A program made the translations under genes and the position numbers. From positions 1-64,000 of the forward strand of contig JAPPPS010000006.1 in the NCBI GenBank assembly GCA_028817405.1: 64,000 nucleotides of DNA, in the 5' to 3' direction. Source of the DNA: Gammaproteobacteria bacterium (GTDB lineage Bacteria; Pseudomonadota; Gammaproteobacteria; Arenicellales; Poriferihabitantaceae). The notes under the pieces are model-generated. The model saw nothing but the letters and a program-made list of their open reading frames with translations. It had not been told where the DNA came from and did no database searches. Below are positions 56,473 through 64,000 of the stretch, piece by piece (positions within the stretch are counted from its first letter, which is position 1; every line of letters starts with the position of its first letter).

Positions 56473-57529
56473 GTTGACGCGCCGGCGCCGGCGAATCAGC
56501 GCAACATTTGGCGACGGTGAAGTGCGGCATCACTTCCTCGGCGAAGCGTTGAATCGACTCCAGCGTCTCGGTCTGGCCGGCGCCGAAGTTGACATTGAGA
56601 ATGAAACGGTCGACGCCGGCCTCGGCGTATGGCATGAGTTGTTCAACCATTTCCGGCGCGGTGCAGATGTGCAAGTTGCGCGCGGTCTCTTCGATTGGCG
56701 CGCGGCGCGGCAACGGCGCAATCAAACCGCGCTCGACGATGCCGGGGCCGTCGAATACATTATCGAACTGGCCGTAGTAATGATGCGCGAGTTTGGTTTT
56801 GGCGCGCGCATCGGTCTCATCCGCGGCCGCGAACGCGACTCGCGACAACGACAAAGTCAACGCCTCGCCGCGGTCGCCGGCTTCGACTCGGCCGCGGTGA
56901 AACGCATCGACTTGCTCAAGCATGCGCCGGCGGTCGCCGGACAGCGGCGTGGTTTGGATGTGAAAACCGCGACGCGCGCAGTGGTAGATGGCCTCCGGCG
57001 CCAGCGCGCTCAGCATCATCGGCGGGCCGCCGGCGGTGGCCGGGCGCGGCATGATGGTCAGCGGCGCGAACTGATAGTATTTACCGTCCCACGACACTTC
57101 CTCCTCACTAAGCAACTTCTGCAGCACCGTCAGCGACTCGTCGAACTTCTCGCGACTGTCGGCAAGCGGCACACCCATGCGTTCCATCTCAAACGCAAAC
57201 GCGCCGCGTCCGACGCCGGCCAACAATCGGCCGTCGGTGAAGATGTCGGCGCACACCAATTGCCCGGCCAGGACGCGCATGTCGTGCAGCGGCAGCACCA
57301 GCACCGAGGTGATGATGTTGACGCGCGCGGTGACGGCGGCGATTTTTACCGCAAACTGCAGCGGCGCCGGCATCAGGAGAATGTTGATTAGATGATGCTC
57401 GGTAACCGACACCGAATCGAAACCGAGGCAGTCGGCAAGCGCCGCCTGGTCGAGCATGTTTTGGTATAATCGCCGCCCGCCCAACCGATGGTCGGGGCAG
57501 TAGGCGGACAGTTGAATGCAAAAATTCAT
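56459..57529 (-). CDS. LLM-class flavin-dependent oxidoreductase (luciferase-like)
   Basis: 356 residues. TIM-barrel signatures of the bacterial luciferase-like family: LGFDSVSVTEHHLI, ITSVLVLPLHDMRVLAGQLVCADIFTDGRLLAGVGRG and PPMMLSALAPEA. It probably uses FMNH2 or F420H2-like cofactor with O2 to oxygenate or oxidise a small substrate. It is the first gene of a two-gene unit with the alpha/beta hydrolase. Confidence 0.87.
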   Translation of the reverse strand: MNFCIQLSAYCPDHRLGGRRLYQNMLDQAALADCLGFDSVSVTEHHLINILLMPAPLQFAVKIAAVTARVNIITSVLVLPLHDMRVLAGQLVCADIFTDGRLLAGVGRGAFAFEMERMGVPLADSREKFDESLTVLQKLLSEEEVSWDGKYYQFAPLTIMPRPATAGGPPMMLSALAPEAIYHCARRGFHIQTTPLSGDRRRMLEQVDAFHRGRVEAGDRGEALTLSLSRVAFAAADETDARAKTKLAHHYYGQFDNVFDGPGIVERGLIAPLPRRAPIEETARNLHICTAPEMVEQLMPYAEAGVDRFILNVNFGAGQTETLESIQRFAEEVMPHFTVAKCCADSPAPARQHERG

Positions 57530-57606
57530 CGTCGCGCATTATTCCGCATCAGCCGCGGGATAACAACGCGCCGCCGCCATGAACGCCATTAAATTCACCG
57601 TCGAAC

Positions 57607-58560
57607 ATGAACACCACCGCTTCCAACATCGATGATGCCGCCCGCGCGCGGCGCAGTTTTATTTTTACGCCGGGGTTGCGCCCGGATATGTTCCCGAAGG
57701 CGCTTGCCGGCGGCGCGGACATGGTTTGCGTGGAGTTGGAAGACGGCATCGCGCCGAAGGATAAAGTCGAAGCGCGGCGCAAGGGGTTGGCGTTGTTCGC
57801 CGGGGCCGGCGGCGGCGTTGAGTCGACCGGCGACACCGTTAAATCGGGCGGCGCCGAATCAACCGGCGACATCGCCGAGTCAAACCGTGATGTGGAATGC
57901 ATCGTGCGCATCAATTCTCTCGCCACCGCTTTTGGTCTCGACGATGTGCAGGCGGTGTTGGCGGCGAGCGCCATCGATGCGCCGCCGGCGTTGATGCTGC
58001 CGAAGGTCAAGTCGCCGGATGAAATCGTGTGGCTGGATGACTTGCTGACCGAACGCGGCCACGCTTGCCGGCTGCACATCATCATCGAGACCAACGAAGG
58101 ATTGGAAGCCGCGCACGACATCGCCCACGCATCGGCGCGCATCGACGCGTTGTTCTTCGGCGGCATCGACATGGCGGCGGAGTTGCGCTGCAAAAGCGCG
58201 TGGCAGCCGCTGTTGTATGCGCGGTCGCGAGTGGTGCATGCCGCGGCATCGGCCGGCGTCGATGTCATCGATGTGCCGTATCTTGACTTGCAGGACGCGG
58301 CCGGCATGACGCGCGAAGCGGAGTTGGCGCGCGACTTGGGATTCTGCGGCAAGGGCGCGATTCATCCGAAGCAAATCGACGCCATCAACCGCGTGTTCAC
58401 GCCGGATAAAGCGGCCATCGACAAAGCGCGCAAAGTTTTGAAAGCGTTCGATGAAGCCGACACCGGTCTGGTGGTGGTCGACGGCAAACTCATCGAAGCG
58501 CCGGTGCTGCGTGAGATGCGCCGCATCATGGCGGTGGCGGAACGGGTGGCGGAACGGTGA
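57607..58560 (+). CDS. CitE/HpcH family lyase (malyl-CoA-type aldolase)
   Basis: 317 residues. SFIFTPGLRPDMFPKAL (CoA-binding side), DMVCVELEDGIAPKDK (metal Glu/Asp), VRINSL, MLPKVKSPDEI, IIIETNEGLEAA (second Glu) and GAIHPKQIDAIN. Cleaves or condenses 3-hydroxyacyl-CoA-type esters such as malyl-CoA or citramalyl-CoA. A Gly/Ser/Thr-rich insert at about 66-92 (GAGGGVESTGDTVKSGG...) is coded by a degenerate repeat. The substrate is unknown. Confidence 0.85.
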   Translation: MNTTASNIDDAARARRSFIFTPGLRPDMFPKALAGGADMVCVELEDGIAPKDKVEARRKGLALFAGAGGGVESTGDTVKSGGAESTGDIAESNRDVECIVRINSLATAFGLDDVQAVLAASAIDAPPALMLPKVKSPDEIVWLDDLLTERGHACRLHIIIETNEGLEAAHDIAHASARIDALFFGGIDMAAELRCKSAWQPLLYARSRVVHAAASAGVDVIDVPYLDLQDAAGMTREAELARDLGFCGKGAIHPKQIDAINRVFTPDKAAIDKARKVLKAFDEADTGLVVVDGKLIEAPVLREMRRIMAVAERVAER

Positions 58561-58721
58561 CGGTCAACGCGCGACGGTGAACGATGCGCGCGCCGGGCGT
58601 CAAACACCAAATGACAACACCGCGACAACACCGCAACAACACCGTCGCGCCGCTGAACAACAAATAACAAACAACAAACGACAAAACAACACCGCATATT
58701 TTTTTATCGCCGCACAACCCA

Positions 58722-59828
58722 TCAAGCAAACGGCAACACCGTCAGCGTCGCGCCGATGCGCGCGTCGCCCTTCACCACTTCCACGCGCATGCCGGCCGTC
58801 ATGTCGCGCGCCACCAAACCGAAGCCGATGTTGCGCGCCAACCGGTATGACCAGATGCCGCAAGTCATGTCGCCGACTTTGCGGCCGTCGACGGTGATGT
58901 CATACCACAACGGATGCGGCGGCGCCGGCGCATCACCGTCGAGAATAACGCCGAGTTGATGGCGCGCCGGACCGTCGCGACGAATACGGCGCAACGCATC
59001 GATGCCGACCACCTCATCCGCGCCGTCGAAGTCCAAGTCGACAAACTTGCCCAAGCGCACTTCAAACGGATTGGTCGCGTCATCGGTGTCGCCGCCCCAC
59101 GACAACAAGCCGCTCTCGATGCGCTCGTTCGCGTTCGGACTGCCGGCCGCGATGTCCCACGCCGCGCCGGCCTCGGCCACCGTGTTCCACAACCGCATGC
59201 CATGCGCGCGGTCGAGAAGATAAATCTCAAACCCGCCTTGCTTCGACCAACCGGAACGCGCCAACAACAGCGGCATGCGGTCCAAGTCGGCGCGGCGAAA
59301 GTGAAAGTATTTCATGCCGCGCGTCCACTCGCCGAACAGCGCGGCGATGACCTCCGCCGCCTGCGGCCCCTGCACCGCCAACGGCGAAACATCCGGCTCG
59401 GTGACCGCAGCATCCAGCCGGCGCTCGGCGGCGATGGCGCGCGCCCAAAACAAAATATTGGAATCGGCGATGGAAAACCAATAGGTGTCGTCGTCCAACT
59501 TCAACGCAATCGGGTCGTTGATGAGCGCGCCCGCGTGGTTGCAGAGCGCGACATACTTGCCCTGCCCGGCCGCGCAACGCGACAAATCGCGCGGCGCAAG
59601 AATCTGCGCCAACTTGCCGGCGTCCGGCCCGCGCAACTCAACCTGCCGCTGCGCCGCGACATCCCACATCGACACGCCGCGCCGCAGCCGCCAATACTCG
59701 CCCTCCGGGTCGCCGTAGCCGGCCGGCAGCAGCATGTGGTTGTAAGTCGTAAACCCGGCCGCGCCCGCGGACACGGTCGCCTCAAAAAACGGCGACCGAC
59801 GAATGCGAGTATGCGGGGTGAATTGCAT
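58722..59828 (-). CDS. GcvT-family aminomethyltransferase resembling DMSP demethylase DmdA
   Basis: 368 residues from the ATG at 59828 (MQFTPHTRIRRSPFFEATV), the same length as DmdA. DmdA-like stretches: YNHMLLPAGYG, VSMWDVAAQRQVELRGPDA, APRDLSRC, EPDVSPLAVQGPQAAEV, LLARSGWSKQGGFEIYLL and ERIESGLLSWGGD. DmdA moves a methyl from dimethylsulfoniopropionate to tetrahydrofolate. Other GcvT relatives share the fold, so the DMSP role is a hypothesis, not proven by motif. Good general match to the GcvT folate-binding family. Confidence 0.6.
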   Translation of the reverse strand: MQFTPHTRIRRSPFFEATVSAGAAGFTTYNHMLLPAGYGDPEGEYWRLRRGVSMWDVAAQRQVELRGPDAGKLAQILAPRDLSRCAAGQGKYVALCNHAGALINDPIALKLDDDTYWFSIADSNILFWARAIAAERRLDAAVTEPDVSPLAVQGPQAAEVIAALFGEWTRGMKYFHFRRADLDRMPLLLARSGWSKQGGFEIYLLDRAHGMRLWNTVAEAGAAWDIAAGSPNANERIESGLLSWGGDTDDATNPFEVRLGKFVDLDFDGADEVVGIDALRRIRRDGPARHQLGVILDGDAPAPPHPLWYDITVDGRKVGDMTCGIWSYRLARNIGFGLVARDMTAGMRVEVVKGDARIGATLTVLPFA

Positions 59829-60067
59829 GGGCGGTGTCGGAAATGTTGTCGTTCGGTAGCGTGTCGGCGACTCAGCGGCGCGCAAAGCCGCGGCATGGAA
59901 CAAGCGCGATGTCGGCGCGGCGCGACCGGATTATGCGTCAAAACCTTGCGCATGTTAAATGTTAAAACCGCGCGGCGGATTCGGGCGGACTCAAACGAAC
60001 CCGGCGAACCCAGGTCAACTTAGGCGAACTCAAACCGCCGGCCCGTGGTCGCGCGCGCTTGATGGTG

Positions 60068-60073
60068 TAGCAT
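60068..60073 (+). promoter_or_regulatory. TAGCAT box abutting the cysG start
   Basis: A -10-like hexamer ending 6 nt before the ATG at 60080; no convincing -35. Again consistent with a leaderless transcript. Confidence 0.3.
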
Positions 60074-60079
60074 ATCGGC

Positions 60080-61627
60080 ATGAAATATCTGCCGTTGCAT
60101 CACGACTTCGTCGGTCGCCGTTGTTTGGTGGTCGGCGGCGGGCGGGTCGCGGCGCGGCGCGCGGCGCGGGTTATCGACGCCGGCGGGCGCGTGGATGTGG
60201 TCGCGGTCGCGGCCGGCGATGAACTCAAACGCCAAGTGGAAGCGGCCGGCGGCACGGTACAGTTGCGCGCGTTCGCGCCCAGCGACTTGGACGGCGCGGC
60301 GGTAGCGTCGGCCGCATCGCCATCGCCGGCCACACCGTCATCGCCGGCATCATCGCCATCACCGGCATCATCGCCCGCGTCGCCCCCATCGAACCCGTCG
60401 GACCCATCACCCGCGGCAACCCCATCACCCGCATCGCCCCCGTCACAGTACCAATTGGTCATCGCCGCCACCGACGACCGCGCGGTCAACCGCCGAGTCG
60501 CGGCCGAGTGCAATCGGCGCGGTCTCCCGGTCAATGTCGTCGACGATGCGCGGTTGTGCGATGTCGTGTTTCCGCTCACCATCGACCGCGACCCCATCAC
60601 CATCAGCGTGGCCAGCGGCGCCGCCTCGCCGACCCTCGCGCGGCTGCTCGGCGCGCGCATCCAGTCGTTGCTGCCGTCCGGCTACGGCGAGTTGGCGCGC
60701 TTGGTCAGTCGCTTTCGCAAACAAGCGCAAGCGCGCATCCCGGACACCGCCGCGCGCATCAAATTCTGGGAAGACATCCTGCAAGGCGTGGTCGCCGAGA
60801 GCGTATTCTCCGGCCAGTTCGACGAAGCCGAACGGTTGTTGACGCAAGCCTTGGAATCGCCGGCGCATGCGACCGGCGCAGCCGGCAAAATCGGCGAGGT
60901 CTATCTCATCGGCGCCGGCCCCGGCGACCCCGACCTGCTCACCTTGCGCGCGTTCCGCCTGCTGCAGTCGGCCGATGTGGTGTTATACGACCGCTTAGTC
61001 GCGCCGGAAATCTTGCGCATGCTGCGCGCCGACACCGAGTCCATCTATGTCGGCAAACAACGCGCCGCGCATGCGCTGCCGCAGCCCGGCATCAACCGCA
61101 TGCTGAGCGATTATGCGCGCGCCGGCAAACGCGTGGCGCGGCTGAAAGGCGGCGACCCATTCATCTTCGGCCGCGGCGGCGAGGAAATCGAACACTTGGC
61201 GGATGAGGGAATTCCGTTTCAAGTCATCCCCGGCATCACCGCGGCCAGCGGCTGCGCCAGTTACGCCGGCATCCCGCTGACGCATCGCGAGCACGCGCAG
61301 TCGGTGCGCTTCGTCACCGGCCAGTTGCAGGACGGCAGCGTCAACCTCGACTGGGAATCGTTGGTCGCGCCGGGCCAAACCTTGGTGTTCTACATGAGTT
61401 TGAACGGCTTGCCGCTCATTTGCGAGAAGTTGCTCGCGTTCGGCTTGTCGCCCAGTTTGCCGGTGGCGTTGATTGAAAAAGGCACCACGCTGCGCCAGAA
61501 AGTTTATGTCAGCACCTTAGGCGAGATGCGCGCCGAGTTAACCCGCGCCGCCCCCCGCGCCCCCACCCTCTTCATCGCCGGCAAAGTCGTCTCCCTCCGC
61601 CGCAAGTTGAATTGGTTTGGGACATGA
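60080..61627 (+). CDS. cysG: Siroheme synthase (CysG trifunctional)
   Basis: Converts uroporphyrinogen III to siroheme for sulfite/nitrite reductases. The N-terminal dehydrogenase/ferrochelatase has CLVVGGGRVAARRAARVI (NAD) and IAATDDRAVNRRVA. The C-terminal SUMT domain has VYLIGAGPGDPDLLTLRAFR, VARLKGGDPFIFGRGGEE and GITAASGCASYAGIPLTHR. 515 residues against about 457 in E. coli; the excess is largely a Ser/Pro-rich insert at about 74-123 (SPSPATPSSPASSPSPASSP...) coded by repeats of CCATCGCCGG-like units, in the first domain between two strands. Confidence 0.95.
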   Translation: MKYLPLHHDFVGRRCLVVGGGRVAARRAARVIDAGGRVDVVAVAAGDELKRQVEAAGGTVQLRAFAPSDLDGAAVASAASPSPATPSSPASSPSPASSPASPPSNPSDPSPAATPSPASPPSQYQLVIAATDDRAVNRRVAAECNRRGLPVNVVDDARLCDVVFPLTIDRDPITISVASGAASPTLARLLGARIQSLLPSGYGELARLVSRFRKQAQARIPDTAARIKFWEDILQGVVAESVFSGQFDEAERLLTQALESPAHATGAAGKIGEVYLIGAGPGDPDLLTLRAFRLLQSADVVLYDRLVAPEILRMLRADTESIYVGKQRAAHALPQPGINRMLSDYARAGKRVARLKGGDPFIFGRGGEEIEHLADEGIPFQVIPGITAASGCASYAGIPLTHREHAQSVRFVTGQLQDGSVNLDWESLVAPGQTLVFYMSLNGLPLICEKLLAFGLSPSLPVALIEKGTTLRQKVYVSTLGEMRAELTRAAPRAPTLFIAGKVVSLRRKLNWFGT

Positions 61628-61678
61628 AAGCATCGCAGATTGTCCGCGCTTGTTATAGTCGCGGGAATCGTGAATGTT

Positions 61679-62770
61679 ATGCGTGACAAATCCACTGCAT
61701 CTGACGCGGCTGGCGGCAAGGGCGGCGACGGTTCTGGCGGCGGCGACTCGGCTGCCGGCGTCGACGCCACCGTCGGCGGCGCGTTTTTTCGGCGCGCTTT
61801 TTGTCTTGACGGGCGCGTGGCGGTGGTCACCGGCGCGTCATCGGGGTTGGGCGCGCACATGGCCGCGACTTTGGCGCGGGCCGGGTGCAAGGTGGCGCTG
61901 GCGGCGCGGCGCGCGGCGCGTCTGGAGGCGGTGGCCGAGTCCATCGCCGAGGTCATCGCCGACGCCACCGACACCGGCACCGTCGCCAACACCAACGCCA
62001 GCGCCAACACCAACACTGTCGCCAACGCCGGCACCGTCGCCAACGCCAACACCGTCGCCAACACCAACGCCGGCACCAACACCGGCGCCAACGCCACCGA
62101 CACCGGCGCGGCGGCCGACACTGGCACCGTCGCCGGCACCGGCACCGGCACCACCACCGCGGTCGAAAGCAACAGCCGCCTCTTGACGGTAACCATGGAT
62201 GTGCGCGAGCGCGATGCGGTGGAGGCGGCGTTTGCGCGCATCGACGCGCATTTCGGCCGCGTCGATATTCTGGTCAACAACGCCGGGGTGGCCGCGCCGC
62301 GGCGGTTCTTGGACATGAGCGAGGCCGAGTGGCAAGGCGTGGTGGACACCGATTTGAGCGCGGTGTGGCGGGTCGGCCAGGCGGCGGCGCGGCGGATGGT
62401 CGCGCAGGATTCCGGCGGCGCAATTATCAACATCGCCTCCATGCTTGGCGTCGGCGTGCAGCGCGGGCAGGCGAACTACGGCGCGGCCAAGGCCGGGGTG
62501 ATTCAACTCACGCGCAGCATGGCGTTGGAACTGGCGCGCCATGGGGTGCGCGTGAATGCGCTGGCGCCGGGCTATTTCGCCACCGAAATGAACCGCGAGT
62601 TTTTGGAAAGCGCGCGCGGCCGGGAATATGTCGCGGGGTTGTTGCCGGGCCGCGCCGGCCGCCTGCACGAACTGGACGGCGCGCTGTTGTTGTTGGCCAG
62701 CGACGCCGGCGGTTATATCAACGGCAGCGTGCTGAGCGTCGACGGTGGCGCGCTACTCGGCGGTTTGTGA
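61679..62770 (+). CDS. SDR-family oxidoreductase with long Thr/Asn/Gly repeat insert
   Basis: 363 residues from the ATG at 61679, 20 nt after a TATAGT box (61653-61658); an ATG at 61640 would lie upstream of the likely transcription start. Rossmann TGASSGLG (51-58), NNAG (200-203), catalytic S254 region, Y267 and K271 (YGAAKAG). Downstream: [13 protein letters not shown] and GGALLGGL. Residues about 96-165 are a Thr/Asn/Ala/Gly-rich insert ([18 protein letters not shown]...) placed between the third strand region and TVTMDVRE, coded by ACCGTCGCCAAC-type repeats (61965-62160). The substrate is unknown. Confidence 0.9.
   Translation: MRDKSTASDAAGGKGGDGSGGGDSAAGVDATVGGAFFRRAFCLDGRVAVVTGASSGLGAHMAATLARAGCKVALAARRAARLEAVAESIAEVIADATDTGTVANTNASANTNTVANAGTVANANTVANTNAGTNTGANATDTGAAADTGTVAGTGTGTTTAVESNSRLLTVTMDVRERDAVEAAFARIDAHFGRVDILVNNAGVAAPRRFLDMSEAEWQGVVDTDLSAVWRVGQAAARRMVAQDSGGAIINIASMLGVGVQRGQANYGAAKAGVIQLTRSMALELARHGVRVNALAPGYFATEMNREFLESARGREYVAGLLPGRAGRLHELDGALLLLASDAGGYINGSVLSVDGGALLGGL
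61965..62160. repeat. 12-bp-type minisatellite inside the SDR gene
   Basis: Units around ACCGTCGCCAAC and ACCAACGCC in varying order, in frame, coding for repeats of Thr-Val-Ala-Asn and Thr-Asn-Ala. Confidence 0.8.
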
Positions 62771-62921
62771 TTGCGCCGGCGTTCAACCGCGGCCGGGGAA
62801 ACAGGGCGGCGACAACGATAACAACAACACGCGCGGCGGGAAAAATGACGCGAAAAAAACAACGCGAAAAAAACAACGCGGAAAAAACCACGCGACCGCG
62901 CGACAAAACCAAAAGAAAGGA

Positions 62922-63009
62922 TGGCGGAGAGCGAGGGATTCGAACCCCCGGACCTGTTACAGTCAACGGTTTTCAAGACCGCCGCATTCGACCGCTCTGC
63001 CAGCTCTCC
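62922..63009 (-). tRNA. tRNA-Ser(UGA)
   Basis: 88 nt on the minus strand with encoded CCA. Acceptor GGAGAGC pairs with GCTCTCC (plus discriminator G). The D-arm is GCAGAGCGGTCGAATGCGGC and the anticodon stem-loop is GGTCTTGAAAACC with anticodon TGA. There is a long variable arm and a T-arm GGGGGTTCGAATCCC. The length and the long variable arm are typical of class II serine tRNA. Confidence 0.95.
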
Positions 63010-63041
63010 GGTGGCGCGCATCCGTGGGCGCGGATGCGCGG

Positions 63042-63047
63042 ATTATA
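63042..63047 (-). promoter_or_regulatory. TATAAT box of tRNA-Ser
   Basis: Perfect -10 on the minus strand (63047-63042), about 33 nt upstream of the mature tRNA 5' end at 63009. The intervening sequence contains a GCGCATCCG / CGGATGCGC hairpin. Confidence 0.5.
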
Positions 63048-63174
63048 ATCGAACCCCGAATCGGCGGCCCGGGCGGCCCCGGGCGAATCGGCGCAGGGCA
63101 AAACGCAGGGAAAAACCGCGGCGCGCGGCAACCCCGCCCGGCGCCGGTTCCGCCGCCGAGGTTCGCGCGCGCGG

Positions 63175-63549
63175 TTAACCGCAACCCCGGCAAGCGCGCT
63201 GGTCGCCGCTGATGTGGTCGCCCATGCCGGGGTAGTGAAGCGTGCCGCTGTTGTTCAGCATGGAGTTGATGCGCGCGCGCGCGGCGGCCGAGATGCAGCC
63301 GGCCGCTTGCACGCCGGCCAAGTCATCCTCGGTCAACTCTTCGCGGATTGTGTCCACCGCCATGTGGCAGGTGTCGGCGCGGTCGGTGACCACCTTGACG
63401 GCCACCGTCGCGGCGTCGCCGTCGGCCGGGGCGACGCCGAACGCGGCTAACGCTTCGGGGTCCAACTTGCGCAGTTTGGCGCGAAACGCCGGGTCAAACA
63501 TGGCCGCGCGCAGGGCGCGGGTGTCGGTCGGGTTGAGGGCGGTTTGCAT
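63175..63549 (-). CDS. NHLP-type leader peptide precursor (candidate RiPP), copy 1
   Basis: 124 residues from the ATG at 63549, with AGGA about 9-12 nt upstream. The N-terminal part is a nitrile-hydratase-like leader: DPAFRAKLRKLDPEALAAFG (19-38) and VKVVTDRADT (51-60), followed by ELTEDDLAGVQAAG (71-84), where leader cleavage would fit after AAG. The C-terminal 40 residues are the presumed core and contain YPGMGDHIS (106-114) and end CRGCG. YPGMGDHIS recurs with identical codons in the neighbouring gene. No modifying enzyme is in the window. Confidence 0.75.
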   Translation of the reverse strand: MQTALNPTDTRALRAAMFDPAFRAKLRKLDPEALAAFGVAPADGDAATVAVKVVTDRADTCHMAVDTIREELTEDDLAGVQAAGCISAAARARINSMLNNSGTLHYPGMGDHISGDQRACRGCG

Positions 63550-63773
63550 GGTCTGATTCCTGGTTTGAATGACCGGCAAAGATAGCACAAATCCCCGCCG
63601 CCGGCGCGGACGCCGGAGCGGGGTTTGGGCCGGTTTTGGCTGGTTGGCGCGGCGCCGATTTGCGCAGCGCGGGGAATCTTGCGCGGCGCCGGGAATCTTG
63701 CGCGGCGCGGGCCGGCCGGGCGCCGGCGCGCCGGGCGTTGCAACGGGGGGTGCGCCGGCGCGCCGGCCTCGGT
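63550..63773. promoter_or_regulatory. Spacer between the two precursor genes
   Basis: GC-rich, about 220 bp, no gene visible. It ends in the ribosome-binding site of copy 1. It carries repeated GCGCGGCGCCGG-like stretches around 63670-63720 that could fold, but no clear terminator. Confidence 0.4.
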
Positions 63774-64000
63774 TTAGCCGCCGCGGTCCTCGGATTGCGG
63801 ATGGCTGATGTGGTCGCCCATGCCGGGGTAAAACCAACTGTTTTTCATCTGCGCTTTCGCCCATTCCTGAGCCGCGCTGCCCGCGGCCGAGATGTTCTCC
63901 AAGTCGGCGGCGCTCAGGTTGTCCGGCAACTCGCGCGGCAGCGAGATGTGCAGCGTGTCGCTGCGGTCGGTGACCACCCGGATTTCCGGCTGGTGGTCTT
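63774..64000 (-). CDS. NHLP-type leader peptide precursor (candidate RiPP), copy 2, 5' end outside the window
   Basis: The reading frame is open to the window edge (the internal GTG at 63977 is not the likely start). Visible part: EIRVVTDRSDTLHISLPREL, then SAADLENISAAG, then the presumed core SAAQEWAKAQMKNSWFYPG... ending HPQSEDRGG. It aligns with copy 1 over the VVTDR block, the AAG end and the invariant YPGMGDHIS, so the two are tandem paralogues. The start and the first about 40-50 residues lie beyond 64000. Confidence 0.7.
   Translation of the reverse strand, partial: DHQPEIRVVTDRSDTLHISLPRELPDNLSAADLENISAAGSAAQEWAKAQMKNSWFYPGMGDHISHPQSEDRGG

Noticed and set aside
57462-57475. TATAAT on the plus strand upstream of the CitE-like gene
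   Set aside because: It lies inside the LLM oxidoreductase gene, about 135 nt from the next plus-strand start and without a -35; probably chance.
62922-63009. Prophage or island attachment site at tRNA-Ser
   Set aside because: No repeat of the tRNA 3' end and no integrase are visible within the window.

Overview
The window looks like a stretch of a GC-rich proteobacterial chromosome, most likely a gammaproteobacterium. The evidence is a complete division and cell wall (dcw) cluster in the usual proteobacterial order, a meso-DAP-type MurE (DNPR motif), lipid A synthesis (LpxC), the ubiE-ubiJ-ubiB ubiquinone block, a fused CysG siroheme synthase and HemW. It carries many restriction-type genes, toxin-antitoxin pairs and Sel1-repeat proteins. 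A DmdA-like gene hints at a marine or host-associated lifestyle, but the species cannot be named from the sequence.

Layout. 1-3.5 kb: accessory block, AT-richer, with two nuclease-like genes, two Sel1-repeat genes and palindromic repeats. 3.6-6.6 kb: proA, nudC and a DciA/DUF721 gene on the plus strand. 6.6-7.6 kb: a Panacea-type antitoxin with a small toxin-like partner, sitting between dciA and lpxC. 7.7-26.5 kb: lpxC, ftsZ, ftsA, ftsQ, murB, murC, murG, ftsW, murD, mraY, murF, murE, ftsI, ftsL, rsmH, mraZ, all on the minus strand (so mraZ is transcribed first), mostly joined by ATGA/GTGA stop-start overlaps. There is no ddl. 26.9-34.5 kb: hemW, a degenerate M24 protein, gcdH, ubiB, ubiJ, ubiE and a DUF971 gene. 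34.6-39.8 kb: two restriction/defence cargo modules wedged between the DUF971 gene and hemB, with a scar between them. 39.8-44.8 kb: hemB, an adenylate-kinase-like gene with a histone-H1-like tail, aroG, sat. 44.9-48.7 kb: two tandem methyltransferase-Mrr fusion genes with identical ends and different centres, then a RelBE/ParDE-type pair. 48.7-62.8 kb: dppB/dppC permeases, a small transcription unit, a PQQ sugar dehydrogenase, gamma-glutamyltransferase, a third Sel1 gene, alpha/beta hydrolase, LLM flavin oxidoreductase, CitE-like lyase, DmdA-like protein, cysG and an SDR. 62.9-64 kb: tRNA-Ser(UGA) and two NHLP-type peptide precursor genes. The second is cut by the window edge.

How it works together. 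The dcw block converts UDP-MurNAc to lipid II (MurB-F, MraY, MurG) and builds the divisome (FtsZ, A, Q, L, I, W). LpxC commits precursors to lipid A. UbiE/J/B act in ubiquinone synthesis. HemB, HemW and CysG serve tetrapyrroles. Sat and CysG suggest sulfate assimilation.

Three cross-cutting themes stand out. (1) In-frame minisatellites built on GGTGAC/ACCGTC-like units are inserted in many housekeeping proteins. (2) A dispersed palindromic repeat family has also entered the coding sequence of hemW. (3) The two precursor peptides at the right edge share an invariant YPGMGDHIS block, a candidate RiPP core whose modification genes would lie beyond 64000.
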